Under the pieces are notes generated by a model. That model did no database searches and was not told the DNA's origin. It saw nothing but the letters and a program-made list of their open reading frames with translations. A stretch of 64,000 bases of DNA, from positions 1-64,000 of the forward strand of contig NZ_CAMDLM010000018.1 of NCBI RefSeq assembly GCF_945901735.1. Direction: 5' to 3'. Shown in pieces: positions 47,501 to 62,500 of the stretch. Source of the DNA: Limnohabitans sp. Rim8. Lineage in GTDB: Bacteria; Pseudomonadota; Gammaproteobacteria; Burkholderiales; Burkholderiaceae_C. The stretch's first letter is position 1, and each line of letters starts with the position of its first letter. A program made the position numbers and the translations under genes.

Positions 47501-50500
47501 ATGAGCAATCCTAATGTCGTGCGTGCCACTGTTTCTGGCAACGTTGTGAGCCTCATTTTCAGTGAAGATGTTGTTCTTATGGCTGCTGATGGCCTCAATG
47601 GCTGGAGCTTGTTCATTAATCCAAGCTTGGACTCATCTTCGAGCTGGGCCCGTTTGTCGATACCTTCGACATCTTTGAGCCTGGACACCGACAAGCGGAC
47701 GCTGACCCTCATCAGCCCGGAGACGCTGAACGAAGCCGATACGATCCTCGTTCGCTACGACCCCCCGGGCAGTGGGGTTTTGAAATCGGTGACTGGTGGC
47801 AGCAGTTTCCAACGGGGTGAAATCTGGATTGCCGGAACGGGTAACGACACGCTCAACATGGACGACTACGGCAGTTGGTTGCCGGTAAGCGTTTTTGGCA
47901 GTTCGGGAGATGACTTGCTGATTGGCAGCGGTGCAGCCGACCGCCTCATCGATGGCGTGGGTGCAGATACCTTGCAAGGGGGGCTGGGTGCCGATCAGAT
48001 CGTGCTGGTCGAAGACGGCTCGGCGGCGCTGCCGTTTAGCCGCGACATCGTGGTGATGCTCGCTGGTGACAGCTATGGCTCGTTCACCATTGGGCAAAGC
48101 AATACGGCCGATGTCATTCAGGGTTTTGACATCATGTCCATCAACCCTGAGAGCCACGATGTCTTGGATTTGACGCACGTGCAGATTGCTGCTGACGGCG
48201 TCGACTTGATTGGCAATCGCAGCGCGCAGAGCCTGATTGATCACCATGAGGTGGCGGACGGCATGTTCACCTTTTTCGACAAGGCAAACAAACCCATTTT
48301 GGTGAACCAAGCCAATTCCACCCAGGTTGCGACCTACCTGCAATCGATGAAGGGCACTGGCGCCTTTTTGTTTGACAACGATGGCAACGGTTCTACAGAT
48401 TCAACCATGTTGTTTCAGACCCTCAACGTTGAAGCTAAGTCAACTGCAGTTGTTCTGAAAGGGGTTCTGGCCAAAGGTATTGCGCCAACAGCTGGCGCTG
48501 ATATCGTCCAAATTCAAGACCAGCAGCCGCTCGATCCGCTGGCGATTCATCTGGACAGCAGCAGCGGCGGCACGGTCTTGTCGGTGAACTTTTCAGAGCC
48601 GGTTTTTGCCAGCGGTTCGGTGGCATTGACGCTGATGAAAAACGGTACCGAGGTGCTGGCCATCACAGCGTTTGAGGGCAGCGGAACAACCCAATTGCGG
48701 GCAGTCTCCTCGACTGTTTTGAGCTCTACCGACTACGTGGTGGTCAATTACCAGCCCACACAGACTGACGGATCTGACGCCATTCGGGACGCCAGCGGTA
48801 ACCGCTTACCTGCTCTGCCGGGGGCCATTGCCTTTGGCACCGAGCTGGCCAACACCATCGCTCTGACCTCGGGCGTTCAAGCGGTCGAGGCTGGCGGAGG
48901 CAATGACAGCGTCACAGGCAGCACGGCCAGCGAATGGATCAGCGGCGGCTCTGGTGACGATACGCTGGTGGGTGCCGATGGTGATGACGGCATCGAGGGC
49001 GGCGCAGGTAACGACACCATTGAAGGTGGCGCGGGTGCAGACTATCTTTCAGGTGACGCCGGCGAGGATCGGTTTCGTTACTTCAACGCCACGCACTTGA
49101 ACCAAGATGTCATTGAAGGCGCCAATGGGGCCAGCGATTTAGTGTCAGCGCGAGACCGGATGCAGTTGTTTGGAGGCACAACTACCGGTGATATCGTTTA
49201 CGACCTGAAAAATGCCGCCCAGATACGTGAGATTGACCGCATCGATTTGGCTGATCGGCTAAATACCGGCTCGACAGGAATTGTTGGGGTTGTTCTGACC
49301 TCAGATATGGCCGCGACAGCCGACTATGACCGCAATGGCACGACCGGTGACGTGGGCATAGTGGGCTATAAATCAAGTGATTCCACCAAAGCTGCAACAC
49401 AGTCTTTTAAGGTCGATGGCAGTGCCCTGCTCGCGGGTCAGTCTTTGGTTGTTCAGGGACAAGATGGCTCAGGTTCCAGCGGAAATTCCGCTTTTGGCGG
49501 TATGCAGGGCAACGATTTAATCATCGGTGGCGCTGGTTGGGACAACATCAACGCTGGCGCGGGAGATGACACGCTGGTTGGCGGAACAGGCAGCAACATA
49601 CTGGCTGGCGGCAGTGGCAATGATCTGGTGGTGCTGTCGGGGGCGCGCACCGATTGGACCTTCACGGCTGACATGGCAGACAGCGTAAATGGCGGTGTCT
49701 GGGCTGAGTACTGGCAGGGCCGACCTGCTGTGACTGCAACCGGGTCAAATGTCGCTGGTGGTGTTGCTGGAAATGACTCTGTCAGTGGGTCCGTAGGTGG
49801 AGCAACAAGCACCAACGCTGGCTCTGCAAATCTGACAAGCCCTTCAGGCGCAGTTGCCGCCCCTGTCCTTATTAGCCGTGACTACTTGACTGGCATTGAA
49901 AAAATCCGATTCGGCACTCTTGCAGAAGGCCCTGAGTTTGACCTTTCAACGCTGGTCACGCAATCACCAGGCACCGCCATCACCTACTCAGACTCCATCA
50001 ATGGCGGCTATGGAACCCCTAATGCAGACATTTTGCGCGGATCTGCAAACAACGACAACTTGCGTGGACAAGATGGCAGTGACCTTTTAGTGGGTGCCGA
50101 CGGCAACGACTGGTTAGAAGGCGGCAAAGGAGACGACAGCCTTGACGGTGGTGCCGGACGAGATGTCGCAGCTTATGAGGATTCCCCCACACCCGTCACC
50201 ATCGATCTGCAGAACGGCTTTGCCCGTGGCGGACTGGGCAACGACGTGCTGGTTTCGGTTGAAGCGGCACATGGCTCTGCCCACGGTGACACGATTGTCA
50301 TGCGCAACCCCGATGCGGGCTCAACAAGTGGTGGGTATGTTTTTGGCCGCGCTGGCAACGACCACATCACCGGCGGAACGGGTGATGACAACGTGACGCC
50401 TGGCAGCGGCAAGGACACCATCATGGGGGGGCCGGGTCACGACACTGTGAATTACAAAGACGACGGCTATAACTTTTATGGTGATAAATCGAAGACGACC

Positions 50501-53500
50501 ACCGGCGTGGTCGTCAACCTGGCCGAAGGCTGGGCCATCGACAACTGGGGTGACCGAGACACTTTAAGCAGTATCTCCATTGTTCAGGGCTCGGACTATG
50601 GCGACTTGCTCATTGGCGGTGCAGTGGAAAACGGCGTCAAGACCAAGGCAACTTACGATGGCTATGAGTCTTTCCGCGGTAACGGTGGCGACGACACCAT
50701 TGACGGCGGCGCAGGGTTTGATCGCGCCGATTACAACAACAGTCCGGTGGCCGTCACCGTCAACTTGGGCGGTGCCTTTGATGGCCGCGCCAGTGACGGT
50801 TTTGGCGGACGTGACGTGCTCCGAAACATTGAAGAAGTGAGAGGCTCGGGTTACAACGACACGCTAACAGGCAGTGACAACGCTTCTTTTGAATCATTTT
50901 ATGGCGACAAGGGCAACGACCTTTTGGATGGGCGCGGAGGATGGGACCGAGCCAACTATCAGTTCTCATCTACTGGCGTGGTGGTCAATCTGTCGGAAAA
51001 CACTGCAAGCAGAGATGGCGTCCTTATTTCTGGCACCGGTACATCAGCAGTCTATGGCGTAGATACGTTGTACAACATTGAGGAGGTTCGGGGCTCTGAA
51101 TTCGCAGACATTTTGACTGGCGATGCGTTGGCCAATACCTTGGAGGGTCGAGGTGGTGACGATAGCTTGATGGGCGGTGATGGTGCGGATAAGTTGTATG
51201 GCGGCTCTGGCAACGACACGCTTGATGGCGGCATTCAAGCCATCAGGCCTGATACGGCCAATGCCAACAACGATTACGACTGGGCCATTTACGATTCCGA
51301 AAGCTCTCCAGTGTTGGTTAAGCTGGGTTCGGATGGCACGGCTGGCACAGCTCAAGGGTTGACCATCGGTGTCGACACGCTCATCAACATTGAGCGTGTG
51401 CTGGGTACCAAATTTGGCGACATGATTTCCGGCAGTGATCGCGCAATCAATGAAGTCTTGCGCGGCAATGGCGGTGACGACACCTTGAGCGGAGGCACAG
51501 GCACTGGCACAGACTTGGGCCTTAATCTGGTCGATTATTGGGCGGCGCCCGGCTCGGTCACAGTCGACCTTTTGCAAGGTCGCGCATGGGGCGCTGACGG
51601 CAATGACGTGCTATTCGGATTCACGGGCATCCTTGGCAGTCAATTCGATGACCAATTGACAGGCAACGCCAACAACAATTACTTTGAAGGCTTTGGTGGC
51701 AATGACACTATCGATGGTGGTGCGGGCAACGACCGTGCCGGCTATTCAGCGGAACTGTCCAGTGTTCGCATCGATTTGACCGAAGGCAAGGCCTACACCA
51801 GCAGCGGCGTAGACACGCTGATTGCTATTGAAAGCATGCGCGGTTCCGAGTTCGGCGACGAGTTGCGCGGTAACGATGGCCATAACGATTTCCAAGGCAG
51901 AGCAGGCGACGACACAGTGTTTGCTGGTGCTGGCAACGACACGGTGCACGGCGGCAAGGGCAACGACGCAATTGACGGCGGCGATGGCACAGACACGGCG
52001 CGATTTACAGGCGCCCGTGCTGACTACTTGATCAGCTTCAACAGCATCACGAAAAGCTACACGGTGACCGACAACACCGAACTGCGCGATGGCGTTGACA
52101 CGCTGACAGGTTTTGAAAAAATGATCTTCGGCGAAGTCGAATTCAACATCAACGCTCAAGGGGGCGTGGTGCCAGCGGGTGATGAATTTCATCAGATTGA
52201 CCCGGCTGGCACTTACTTGGCTGCCAGCACCGACACGGGGGCCAAAGCGGCCACCACCTTGACATTGAGCTCTTTGGGCATGGTGGCCGGCGAGGTCATC
52301 TCGCTGACCCGATCGGGCGCTTATCAATTCGGCAGCAACAGCACCGACGTGACCTCCAACATGGTGGCAGTATTTCTAGACGCGCAAGGCGCTCGAGTTG
52401 CGCCTGAGGTCTATGCACGCACCACCACTCAAGCGCAAAGCATTGGCGATGTGACTGATGTCACCCAGGATTTTGACGTTGCCGCGGGCGTCACGCGCGT
52501 GGTGGTGCCTGCTGGTGCGGTGTCCATTGCGTTCTCGGTGCGCGACAGCTTCTTTGGCGACAACACCGATCCCAACAACGACTTCGGCGTCGTCTTGAGT
52601 CAGTGGCGTAACACCACAGTCGTCGATGGTTTGGACAATCTTTTTGGCACCACGGGCAACGACAGTTTGTTTGGCGGCTTGGGTGCTGATCTGCTGGTTG
52701 GCGGTGCTGGCAATGACACCCTGGACGGTGGTGTGTTGGTGGACCACATTCGCAATTCGGACGGAACCACAATCAGCTACGCTTCGTCCACCAGTGGCAT
52801 CGAGCTCAATTTGACTGGCATTACCGGTGACGGAAGCGTCGGTCAGGGGACGGTCTCTGATGGTCTGGGCGGTACCGACACGGTGCGAAATGCGCAGTTC
52901 TTTGTGGGCTCGGCTTTCAACGATTCGATGCTGGGCAGTGGAGCTGGCTTGCTTGAGATGTTTGAAGGTGGCGCTGGCGACGATACGATCGACGGCGGAA
53001 AAATCACTGGCACCTACATCGCTTCAGACAACAACCGAGCCTCTTACCAGTCGGCACCTGCGGCTGTCACGGTCGACTTAGGCACTGGCACTGCCACGGG
53101 TGGTGCGGGCAACGACACATTGCGCAACATCAACATGGTGCGCGGTTCGGACCATGCCGACACACTCACCGGCAGCAACACCACTTTATTGACTGAGCAA
53201 TTTGAAGGCCGCAAAGGCAATGACACCATTGATGGCCTGGGCGGTAAGGACATTGCCCGATACGACGGCGCCACCAGCGCCGTGGATGTCAATCTTCAAA
53301 CGGGTATCGCAAGCGATGGTTATGGCAGTACCGATACCCTGCGCAACATTGAAGCTGTGTTTGGCTCGGCTTACAACGACAAGATCGTTGGGGGCAATGC
53401 GGCCAATGGGTCCGCCGTGACGGATGGCTTCGAGTTCTTCCAGGGCAACGCGGGCGATGACACCATTGACGGCGGTACAGGCTGGGATCGCGCCGATTAC

Positions 53501-56500
53501 AGCTTGAGCTACGAAGGGGTGACAGTCAAACTTGGCGGAATTAAGGCTGGCTCTGCACAGGATGGCATGGGCGGCACGGACGTTCTGATCAACATTGAAG
53601 CCTCACGGGGTTCAGCTTTCAACGACATCTTTTTTGCCAGTGACCGTAAAACCTTCGTGACCGATGGCTATATAGAGTCCTTCGAAGGCCTTGAAGGCGA
53701 CGACACGATGGATGGCAGCGCAGGCGCTGTCACGCGTGTTGAGTTCGGCAGTAGTCCTATGGGCGTGAATGTCGACTTGTCAACTGGATCGGCCACAGAC
53801 GGCTTTGGTGGTTTTGATGTGCTCATCGGTGTTGATGCAGTTCGTGGTTCCAATTTTGCCGACCTCTTGATTGGTGATTCAGGGAACAACAACCTGGACG
53901 GGCAAGCCGGGTCAGACACTCTGACGGGCGGACGCGGCAACGACACTTTGTCAGGCTTGACGGGTGACGACACCTATACCCACGTCGACGGCGAAGATGG
54001 CTTCGATGTCATAACCGATTCGGGTCGTGACAACTTGTCCGGCAGCTACGGCAGCGGCGACAAGCTGGTCTTTGAATCGCGCAACAACATTGGTCAAGTG
54101 AGTGTGAGCAGCTCTTCGCCCACAGACCTGGTGTTGCAAACCATGAAGGCCGATGGCACGGTGCTCAGCCAGGTTGTGGTCAGAAATCAATACGCAGTGG
54201 ACAGTAGTACCGGTGCCGTGAACCCTGGACGTGGCGCTATCGAATCGCTGTTGGTGCGCAGCCAAGACGGTAGCCAGAGCCAATTCAGCATGACCTTTGG
54301 ATCTGTTGGCGACACGACGGATGATCTGATTGCAGGTACCACGAAGGCCGACAGCTTGTCCGGTGCAGCTGGCAACGATTTGCTTTTTGGTGCATCTGGC
54401 AACGACACACTTGACGGTGGTGCTGGAGATGACGCGCTGCAGGGCGGCAAAGGCAACGATTCTTTGCTGGGTGGCGAAGGCGACGATGAACTAGAAGGTG
54501 CTCAGGGAGATGACACCTTGCGCGGCGGCGCCGGCACCGATGTTGCAAGTTTTATCGGTAAGCAAAGCGGCTTTACCTTTAGCCGCGACAAAACCGACGG
54601 CAGCATGTTGGTGTTTGACAAACAAGACAACAGCACGGACCGTCTGTACGACATCGAGAAGCTGCAGTTTGACGACTCGGCACTTGATCTTCAGGTGACC
54701 TTTGATAAGGCCAACAGCGCCCAAGTCAACGCACAAAACCAGATTCGCGGCACTTTCACCGACGATGTGATCAACGCCGCAGCGTTGGGGGAAGCGGCTA
54801 GCGCAACCACCACCCGTGACAACATTCAGGCGGGTGCCGGCGACGACAGCATCCTGGCTGGCGCAGGCGACGACTGGATCCTTGACGGCGAGGGCAGCGA
54901 CACCGTCGATGGCGGCGAGGGCAACGACAACATTCACTACAACGGCAGCTCGACCGATTACGTCATTGGCAACCGCGCCGACGGCGCGGTCACGGTCAAG
55001 AGCCTGATCGACGGCTCGACGGATGTGTACACCCAGGTCGAGTCCCTTTACTTCAACGGTGACAAGCGCGGCATGAGCCTGGTCGTTAATTTCAACGCAA
55101 CGACCGATACCAATGAGTGGGCACAAAACTGGACCCATGGCACCGACACCAATGATGTGATTGACAGCGACAAGTTGGCCGATCAGGCACAGGCACGTAC
55201 CTACCGCGACGGCATCAATGCTGGCCAAGGCAATGACATGGTCAAGGCAGGCAAGGGCGGCGATTGGATAGATGGCGGCGCTGGCAACGACACGATCGAC
55301 GGGGGGCAACTCGCCTCGGTGAGCGAGCGCATTGCCACCAACAACGTCTGGAACCTGGAAAACCGGGCCCAATACTCTGGCTTGTCTTCGAGGTATGAGA
55401 TCACGCGCCTCGTAGACAACGCAACCGGTACGGTCACCGGGCAAGCCAACCAAGTTTATTTCGAGGTCAAGGACAAGCGCAGTGGCTCGCCCGACGGCAC
55501 CGATGTGGTTTTCAACATCGATGCCCTGCAGTTTTCTGACAAGCAAGTCCGCCTCACGGCCGAAATTTGGGCCAATCGCGACTGGACTTTTGACCCGCAG
55601 ACTCAGACTTCGACGCCTGGTCCTATTCGCGGTATTCAAGTTTCCGGTACGGCCTATGAAGAAAGCCTGGGCGCCGACCTGGCCGTCAAGGACGCGGACA
55701 CCTTGTTTGCCGGCTCTGACCGCCTGGAAGGCCGCAGCGGCAACGACACCTTGTATGGCGGCGCGGGTGCCGACACCCTGCGTGGCGACAAGGGCAACGA
55801 CCTGCTGATCGGTGGCTCTGACCGCCCTGCGGGGGCAACGCAGACCTGGGACCCAAATGGCTCGAATGGTGCCGACGTGGCTGAGTACGCTGGTAACGCT
55901 AGCCGCTATACCGTCAATAAACTGATTGACGTTGATGGCAAGGGCCCAGTTGGGGTGGCTGGCAAAACTTACTTCACCGTGGTGGACAGCAAGGGTGATG
56001 CAGGCGAGGGCACTGACAGGTTGGTGGATGTCGAAGTTTTGCGTTTTGCCGATGGCGAAAAGAATCTGTCCGTGACATCATCGTCTTGGACCAATCCGAA
56101 AGGTGAGATTGAGGGGTCTAACTGGCGTGGCAGTGATTTCGCTGACAACATTGATGTGTCCGCTAGCAGTTACAAAACCAAGCAGACCGATATTCGGGCG
56201 GGCGCTGGCGATGACACCATCGTGGGTGGATCGGGCGTTGACTACATCGAGTCTGGTGAAGGCAATGACCTGATCGATGGTGGCGCCAACGTACCTTCGG
56301 AAAACAACATCTGGAATGATGAGGACGTCCTTCGAATGGACGCCAGCCGCAGCCGCTTTACCGTCACGCGCAACGAAGCAACCGGTGTAGTGACCGTGGC
56401 CGATAAGCTGTCTGTTGAGTTTGGCGGCTTAGGTGTGGACACCCTGAAAAATATCGAGCGTATTGACTTCTCTGAAGGCCAATCGATGCGCCTGGGCGTG

Positions 56501-59500
56501 CGCTTCGGTGCGCGTGATCAGGGGCAAAACGATGTGCAAGGCACCGACTTTGCCGATCGCATTGATGCGCAGGCCTTAGGGAAAGCAGCCAATGCGACCA
56601 ACCCCAACGACCGCATTGATGCGCAGGTCTTAGGGACAGCAGCCAAGCCGACCAACCCCAACGACCGCATTGACGCGCAAGGCGGCAATGATTTCGTTTT
56701 TGGTGGCGAAGGTGGCGACCGCATGGTTGACGCGGGCGGCAATGACTTTTACGACGGTGGCGCCAACGGCACCTCGGCCAACAGCTGGGACAACCTCGAC
56801 ATCGTTGAACTTCGTGGCGCAAGTTCGCGCTATACGGTGGACACCCTGAGCTACGTACAACTGACCACGCAAGCAGCACTGCCCCAGGGCATTCTGCAGC
56901 TTCAGGTCAAGACCGCCATTGATGCGAAATACCTGGAGGCCGACCGGCCGCAAGACATCATCCGCATCACCGACCGCTTGTCAGATGCTGCTGGTGGTGA
57001 CGGTGTGAACTACGTCATCAACGTCGAGCAACTGCATTTCAACGACACCCAGATTCAGCTGGGCATCACCGAGTACCGCACCAACCAGGAGAACGGTCGC
57101 AATGACTTGCGTGGCGGTTTGCTGGGTGACCTGATCGATGCCGATGCACTTCAAAAGCAAGGCACCTGGTTGCTGGACGCCGACCGCATGGACGGCGGTG
57201 CCGGCAACGACACCCTGCTCGGCGGCGCGGGCCATGACGAGCTGTGGGGTGGCAAGGGCGACGACGTGCTTGACGGTGGTGCCGGAGATTCGGACCAGGT
57301 CAACTATTCGAACGCTGGCAGCCGCTACGACATCACGGCCTTCAGGTTGGCCGGCCCTGATGAAACCGGGGTCTATGACAATTTGGGCCATGCCGCTACG
57401 GGAGATGCAGCGCTTTATTTACCTTCTGGGTTCTTAGATCCTGCTGGCTTTGTTGTCATTCAAGACCGCTTCTCTGATAGCAAGGGTGGTGAAGGGCGAG
57501 ATGTAATTCATAACGTTGAGTATTTGGGATTCTCTGGCGAGCGCATGCAGTTGGTGGAAAGATCCTGGTACAACGGCGACAACGGCAACGGTGTGGAAGA
57601 AATCGGTGAAAACTGGCAACGCGATGCCTCGGGTAAGCTTTACAGAAATGTTGAGGGCAACCGCCTGAGCGAGCGCTTTGTGGGCAAGCAAGATGAACAC
57701 AACAGCATCAATGGCCTAGGTGGTAATGACTTGTTGCAAGGCGGTAGCTTGAGTGATACCTTGCAAGGGGGAACCGGCAACGACACACTCGACGGCGGTG
57801 CCAACCCGCAAGGTGAGCATGACCACGGCATCTACACGGGTGCGCGCTCCGAGTACACCCTCACCCGTTTTACCGACACTGACAGTGGTACGGTCACTGG
57901 CCAGGCAGGCCAAGTGTATTTTGCGGTCGAGCATCTGATTCCAGCTGACCTCGGCGGTCAGGGCCGCGACATCGTCTTCAATGTCGAGCGTCTAGACTTC
58001 AATAACAACGCCACCGAATGGCTGGTGGTGCAAGGCAACACCGCCACGATGTTTGGCGATGAAATGGTCGCCACCGGGTCAGACGGCCAAAACATGAGCG
58101 GCGGGATTGGCAACGACACGCTGGTGGGCGCTGCAGGCAACGATCAATTCCGCCCGGGTATGGGTGACGATTTGGTCGACGGCGGCGCGGGTGCCGACGT
58201 GGTCGCCTACGCCGACGCCGCCAACCGTTACGTAGTGGTCAAGAATGTCGCAGTCGTGGGCAGTTGGATTGTGACCGACACGCTCGATGCCATCTATGGC
58301 GGTGAGGGTGTTGATACCCTCAGCAATGTAGAGACACTTTCGTTTGCTGGAGGATCTTTCTGGAATTGGCAAGATGCTGCTGCTACCGATTCTTCTGCAC
58401 AGGTTGCCAATGAGACTGTCTCCGGTAACGATGCCGAGGATGACTACTTCAATGCCAATTCGGGCAACGACACATATGATGGCCTTGGCGATCGGTCCAC
58501 CATCCAGGGCCAATGGTGGGCTGGTGATCGTATTCACTACGCAGACGCGCGGAGCAACCGCTTTGATATTCGAGACAACGCTGACGGCTCTACCACCGTG
58601 GTGGATCTCGCGTCACTCAAGACGCTCAATGCGAGCAGCTTTGGCAGCGACGGGCACCTGACCAGCGATGCGCTGGTGAGCACTAATTTCTGGTCTGACG
58701 TGGGCTACGGCATGGACACCTTGCGACAGATCGAAAAGGTCTCTTTCAGCGACCTCACGCTCGATCTCAAGCCCGTGGTGCAGACCTGGACGTGGACCAA
58801 CACCGTCGGTACCACAGCTTATGAGCTCACGCGCAGCAATTACATTGGCACCTTCAAGAACGACTTGCTTTTGGGCACCGACCATGGCGACCACTTTGAA
58901 GGCCGCGCGGGCAATGACACCATTGACGGTGCCACTGAGACCCCACTCGAGGGTTACCCTAACTATTGGGATTTACAGGACGTCGTCAACTACTCTGGCT
59001 CTCGGAATCGCTATGAGGTGAAAGGCGTATTGGTTGATGTGGAGGGTAGTACCTACACCTTACGGACCATTGAAGAAGCATCAGGTGATGAGATCTCTGG
59101 CGTACTGGTTACCGATTTGCTTGATCCCAAATTAGGCGGTACTGGGACTGACTTGGTGGTGAATGTGGATCGCGTTCAGTTCGCATGGACGGGCGGGGCG
59201 GACAGTTCCATCAGCCTGGTGCCTGACGTCAACACCTACAACGACTGGTCGTCGCCGCTCTATGAACTCGATGGCGACCCCCTTCTGGACGACAATGAAA
59301 ACCAAATCTATGGTCAGTCCAAAAACAGCAACGGCACGCCTTTTGACGATGTGCTCACCGGTGGTGCCTATTCCGACTGGATCAGGGGCAACGCCGGCGA
59401 CGACACGCTGGTGGGCGGCATTGGTGGCGACGAGCTTGAAGGCGGCAGCGGCAACGACTTGCTGCTGGGCGGCGACAACGCACCGGCCGACATAAACGGC

Positions 59501-62500
59501 TATCAGCGCGGCGATGTGGCGCACTTCAATGGCAATTTCGATCGCTTCGAAGTCAGCACGACCACCTACCAGGGTGCTCCTGCCATTCAGGTGCGAGATC
59601 TGCTGGATGCCAGCGACACCAATTCACTGGGGACCGATATTTTGGTCGGCGTGGAATCGCTGGCCTTCAGTGACCGCAGGACCGATGTGTCTGTGCGCCG
59701 CTGGAGTTGGACCGATGGACAAGGCATGGTCAGCGCCAGCGCAGACGGAACGGCCTTTGCTGACGATATCGCGGGTGATCGGCTGGCCGACGGTAGCCCC
59801 GCACCGCTGGCCACACGCGACCACCTGCGCGGCAACGACGGCAACGACGTTTTACGCGGTGGCGGCAACGGTGACAACTTGGTGGGCAACGGCGGCAACG
59901 ATGTGCTCGATGGGGGCAGCAATGGCACTTCTGGCAACAGCTGGCAAGACCAAGACTCTGCACAGTTCTCGGGCAACGCCTCGCGTTACAGCATCGCCCA
60001 GGTCAGTGTGTCGGCCAGCGGTGTCCAGGTTGATGGTGCTATTTTCGCGACCTTCTCTACCACCTCCAATGGGCGTAGTCTGGTCATCGCATCCGGGCAG
60101 GACCAGGCCATCGCCGATGTGCTGCAAAGGGCTTTAAGTGCCGGTTTGCTGATCGACAACAACAATGGTTTGCTGGTCACCGACAGCCTGGACGCCGACT
60201 TGGGCGGCGAGGGCACCGATCTGGTCTTCAACGTCGAATCGCTCAATTTTGCCAACGGCTCGGTTGACATGCAGTCACGCGCCTGGGCCAACGACTGGAA
60301 CGGTGACAAGGTCATCGACAACGTCTGGACCACCGGAACTTCGGGTGCCGACAACATTTCCCCCGCCAAGGTGGCAGAGATGGTCGGGCTCACACCTGAG
60401 GCGCTGGCCAAGGCTTCTTTTAACACCGAACTTCGCGATGGCAACGACGTCTATATTGGTGGCAATGGCAGCGACTGGGTGCGCCCCGGCGCGGGCAACG
60501 ACTATGTCGATGGCGGCGCCAATACGGGGCTGGACACCTGGGGGAACCAAGCCCGTGACGAAGTGGTGTTCAACGCCCGCTTCAGCCGCTACACCTTGCT
60601 TGATGTCAGCTTGTCCAAGGTCAACAGCAACTGGACGCTGAGCAGCGAGCGCGATTCGGCTTTGCTGCTCAATGGCCGCAACCTCTCTGGCTCCAGCCAG
60701 ACGGGCGACGCGCTGTTGGGCATGGAACAAGGCGTTTTGAACATGATCGACCAGGCGGCGACTGGTGCCACTTCGGTCAAAGGCTGGCTGGTGATCGACC
60801 GTTTGTCGGCCGAATTTGACGGCACCGGGGTCGATGCTTTGGTCAATGTTGAATTCCTGTCCTTCAGCGACAAATGGATGCCGCTGGAGCAACAGGTCTA
60901 CCTGCACAGAAACTGGGTTTTTGACGAAGAGACCAAGCTTCATAAGCCTGGCGATATCACGGGATCCAATTCCGAAGGCACCAGCGAGGGTGACATCATG
61001 GGCGCCGTGGCGGTGCCTGCAAAGGACGCCTACAACTTCAGCGGCAACGACGGCTTTAACGGCAACGAGGGCAACGACACCATTCGGGGTGGCGCTGGTG
61101 GCGACTGGATGCGCGGCGGCGCAGGCAATGACCTGATCGATGGCGGCGCCAACGGGGTTGACACCATGGGCAATGCCCAAACCGACAACGCCCAGTACAG
61201 CGGCGAGTTTGCGCGTTATGCCATCACCCGCAATGCCGACGGGTCAGTCACAGTGCGTGACTCGGACAGCGAGGGTGACGGCACCGACACGCTCACAGGC
61301 GTGGAGTCGCTGTCGTTTGCCGACCGCTGGATGCGTCTGGAAGTGGAAGTCAACAGCTGGAAAAATCCTGAGGGTCGGCTCCAGAACATCAACATCAACG
61401 GCACTTTCCTTGACGACCGGATCGATCAGTCCGCCAGCACCGACTTGGGCGTGACACGCCAGTTCTGGGGCAACGAAGGAGACGACACCTTGGTCGGCAG
61501 CAACGGCGCGGACCAGTTCTGGGGCGGCATGGGCGCTGACGAAATTGATGGCCGCGCCAATGGCGTGGACTTCTGGGGCAACCAGGGCTTCGACACCGTG
61601 CATTACGACGGCCTGTACAGCCGCTACACCATTGAACGCATCAAGCCCGGCACGCTGGACGCCAGCAACCAAACCTTCAATGGTCAGTCTTTTGTCATCA
61701 ACGGCGTGACTTACCTTGTGGATGGAACCGCCAACGCCATCACGGTCGATGGCCGCACGGTCAACGTCACGCTGCTGCGTGTGACGGACTCTCTGGGTGA
61801 AGATGACGGTGGCAACGGCGTGGACTTGCTGGTGAATATCGAAAACCTGGCCTTCGGTGACCGCTGGGTGACGCTGGAGGTGGCGCAGTCCTTCGTCGAT
61901 ATCGACGGCGACGGCACGCCCGACGCCGTCAGCTTGCGCGGCACCGATGGTGCTGACACCCTGGTCGCCACGGCGCTCAACGCCCGCATGGAAGGCGGGG
62001 CAGGCAACGATTCGATCACTGGCGCAGCGGGTGACGACATCTTGATGGGTGGGCAAGGCAACGACGCGCTCAATGGCGGCGCAGGCCGTGACATTGGCGA
62101 ATACAGCCAGTCGCTGAGCAGCTACACGATCACGCAGACCGCCGACGGCTACCAAGTCCAGGCCAATAGCAACACTGGCGATGGCACCGATACCCTTGTG
62201 GGTATGGAAGGCCTGCAGTTCACTGATGCCTTTGTCAGCCTGAAAGTGGCGATTGACCGGCAGGACCTCGATGGCGATGGCGTCACGGACCTGGTGCGCG
62301 TCAGCGGCATTGACGTGGTGGCCAATCAGCTCAATGCCGTCGATCACCAGGCAGGGCGTGCCAGCCTGGCGGTGCAACTCTCGGGCGGCAGCCGCGACGA
62401 TGCATTGACTGGCGGCGACGGCAATGACCGCTTCAATGGCGGCGCCGGCAACGACACGATCGAGGGCGGTCTGGGCACCGACACCGTTCGGTACGAAGGC

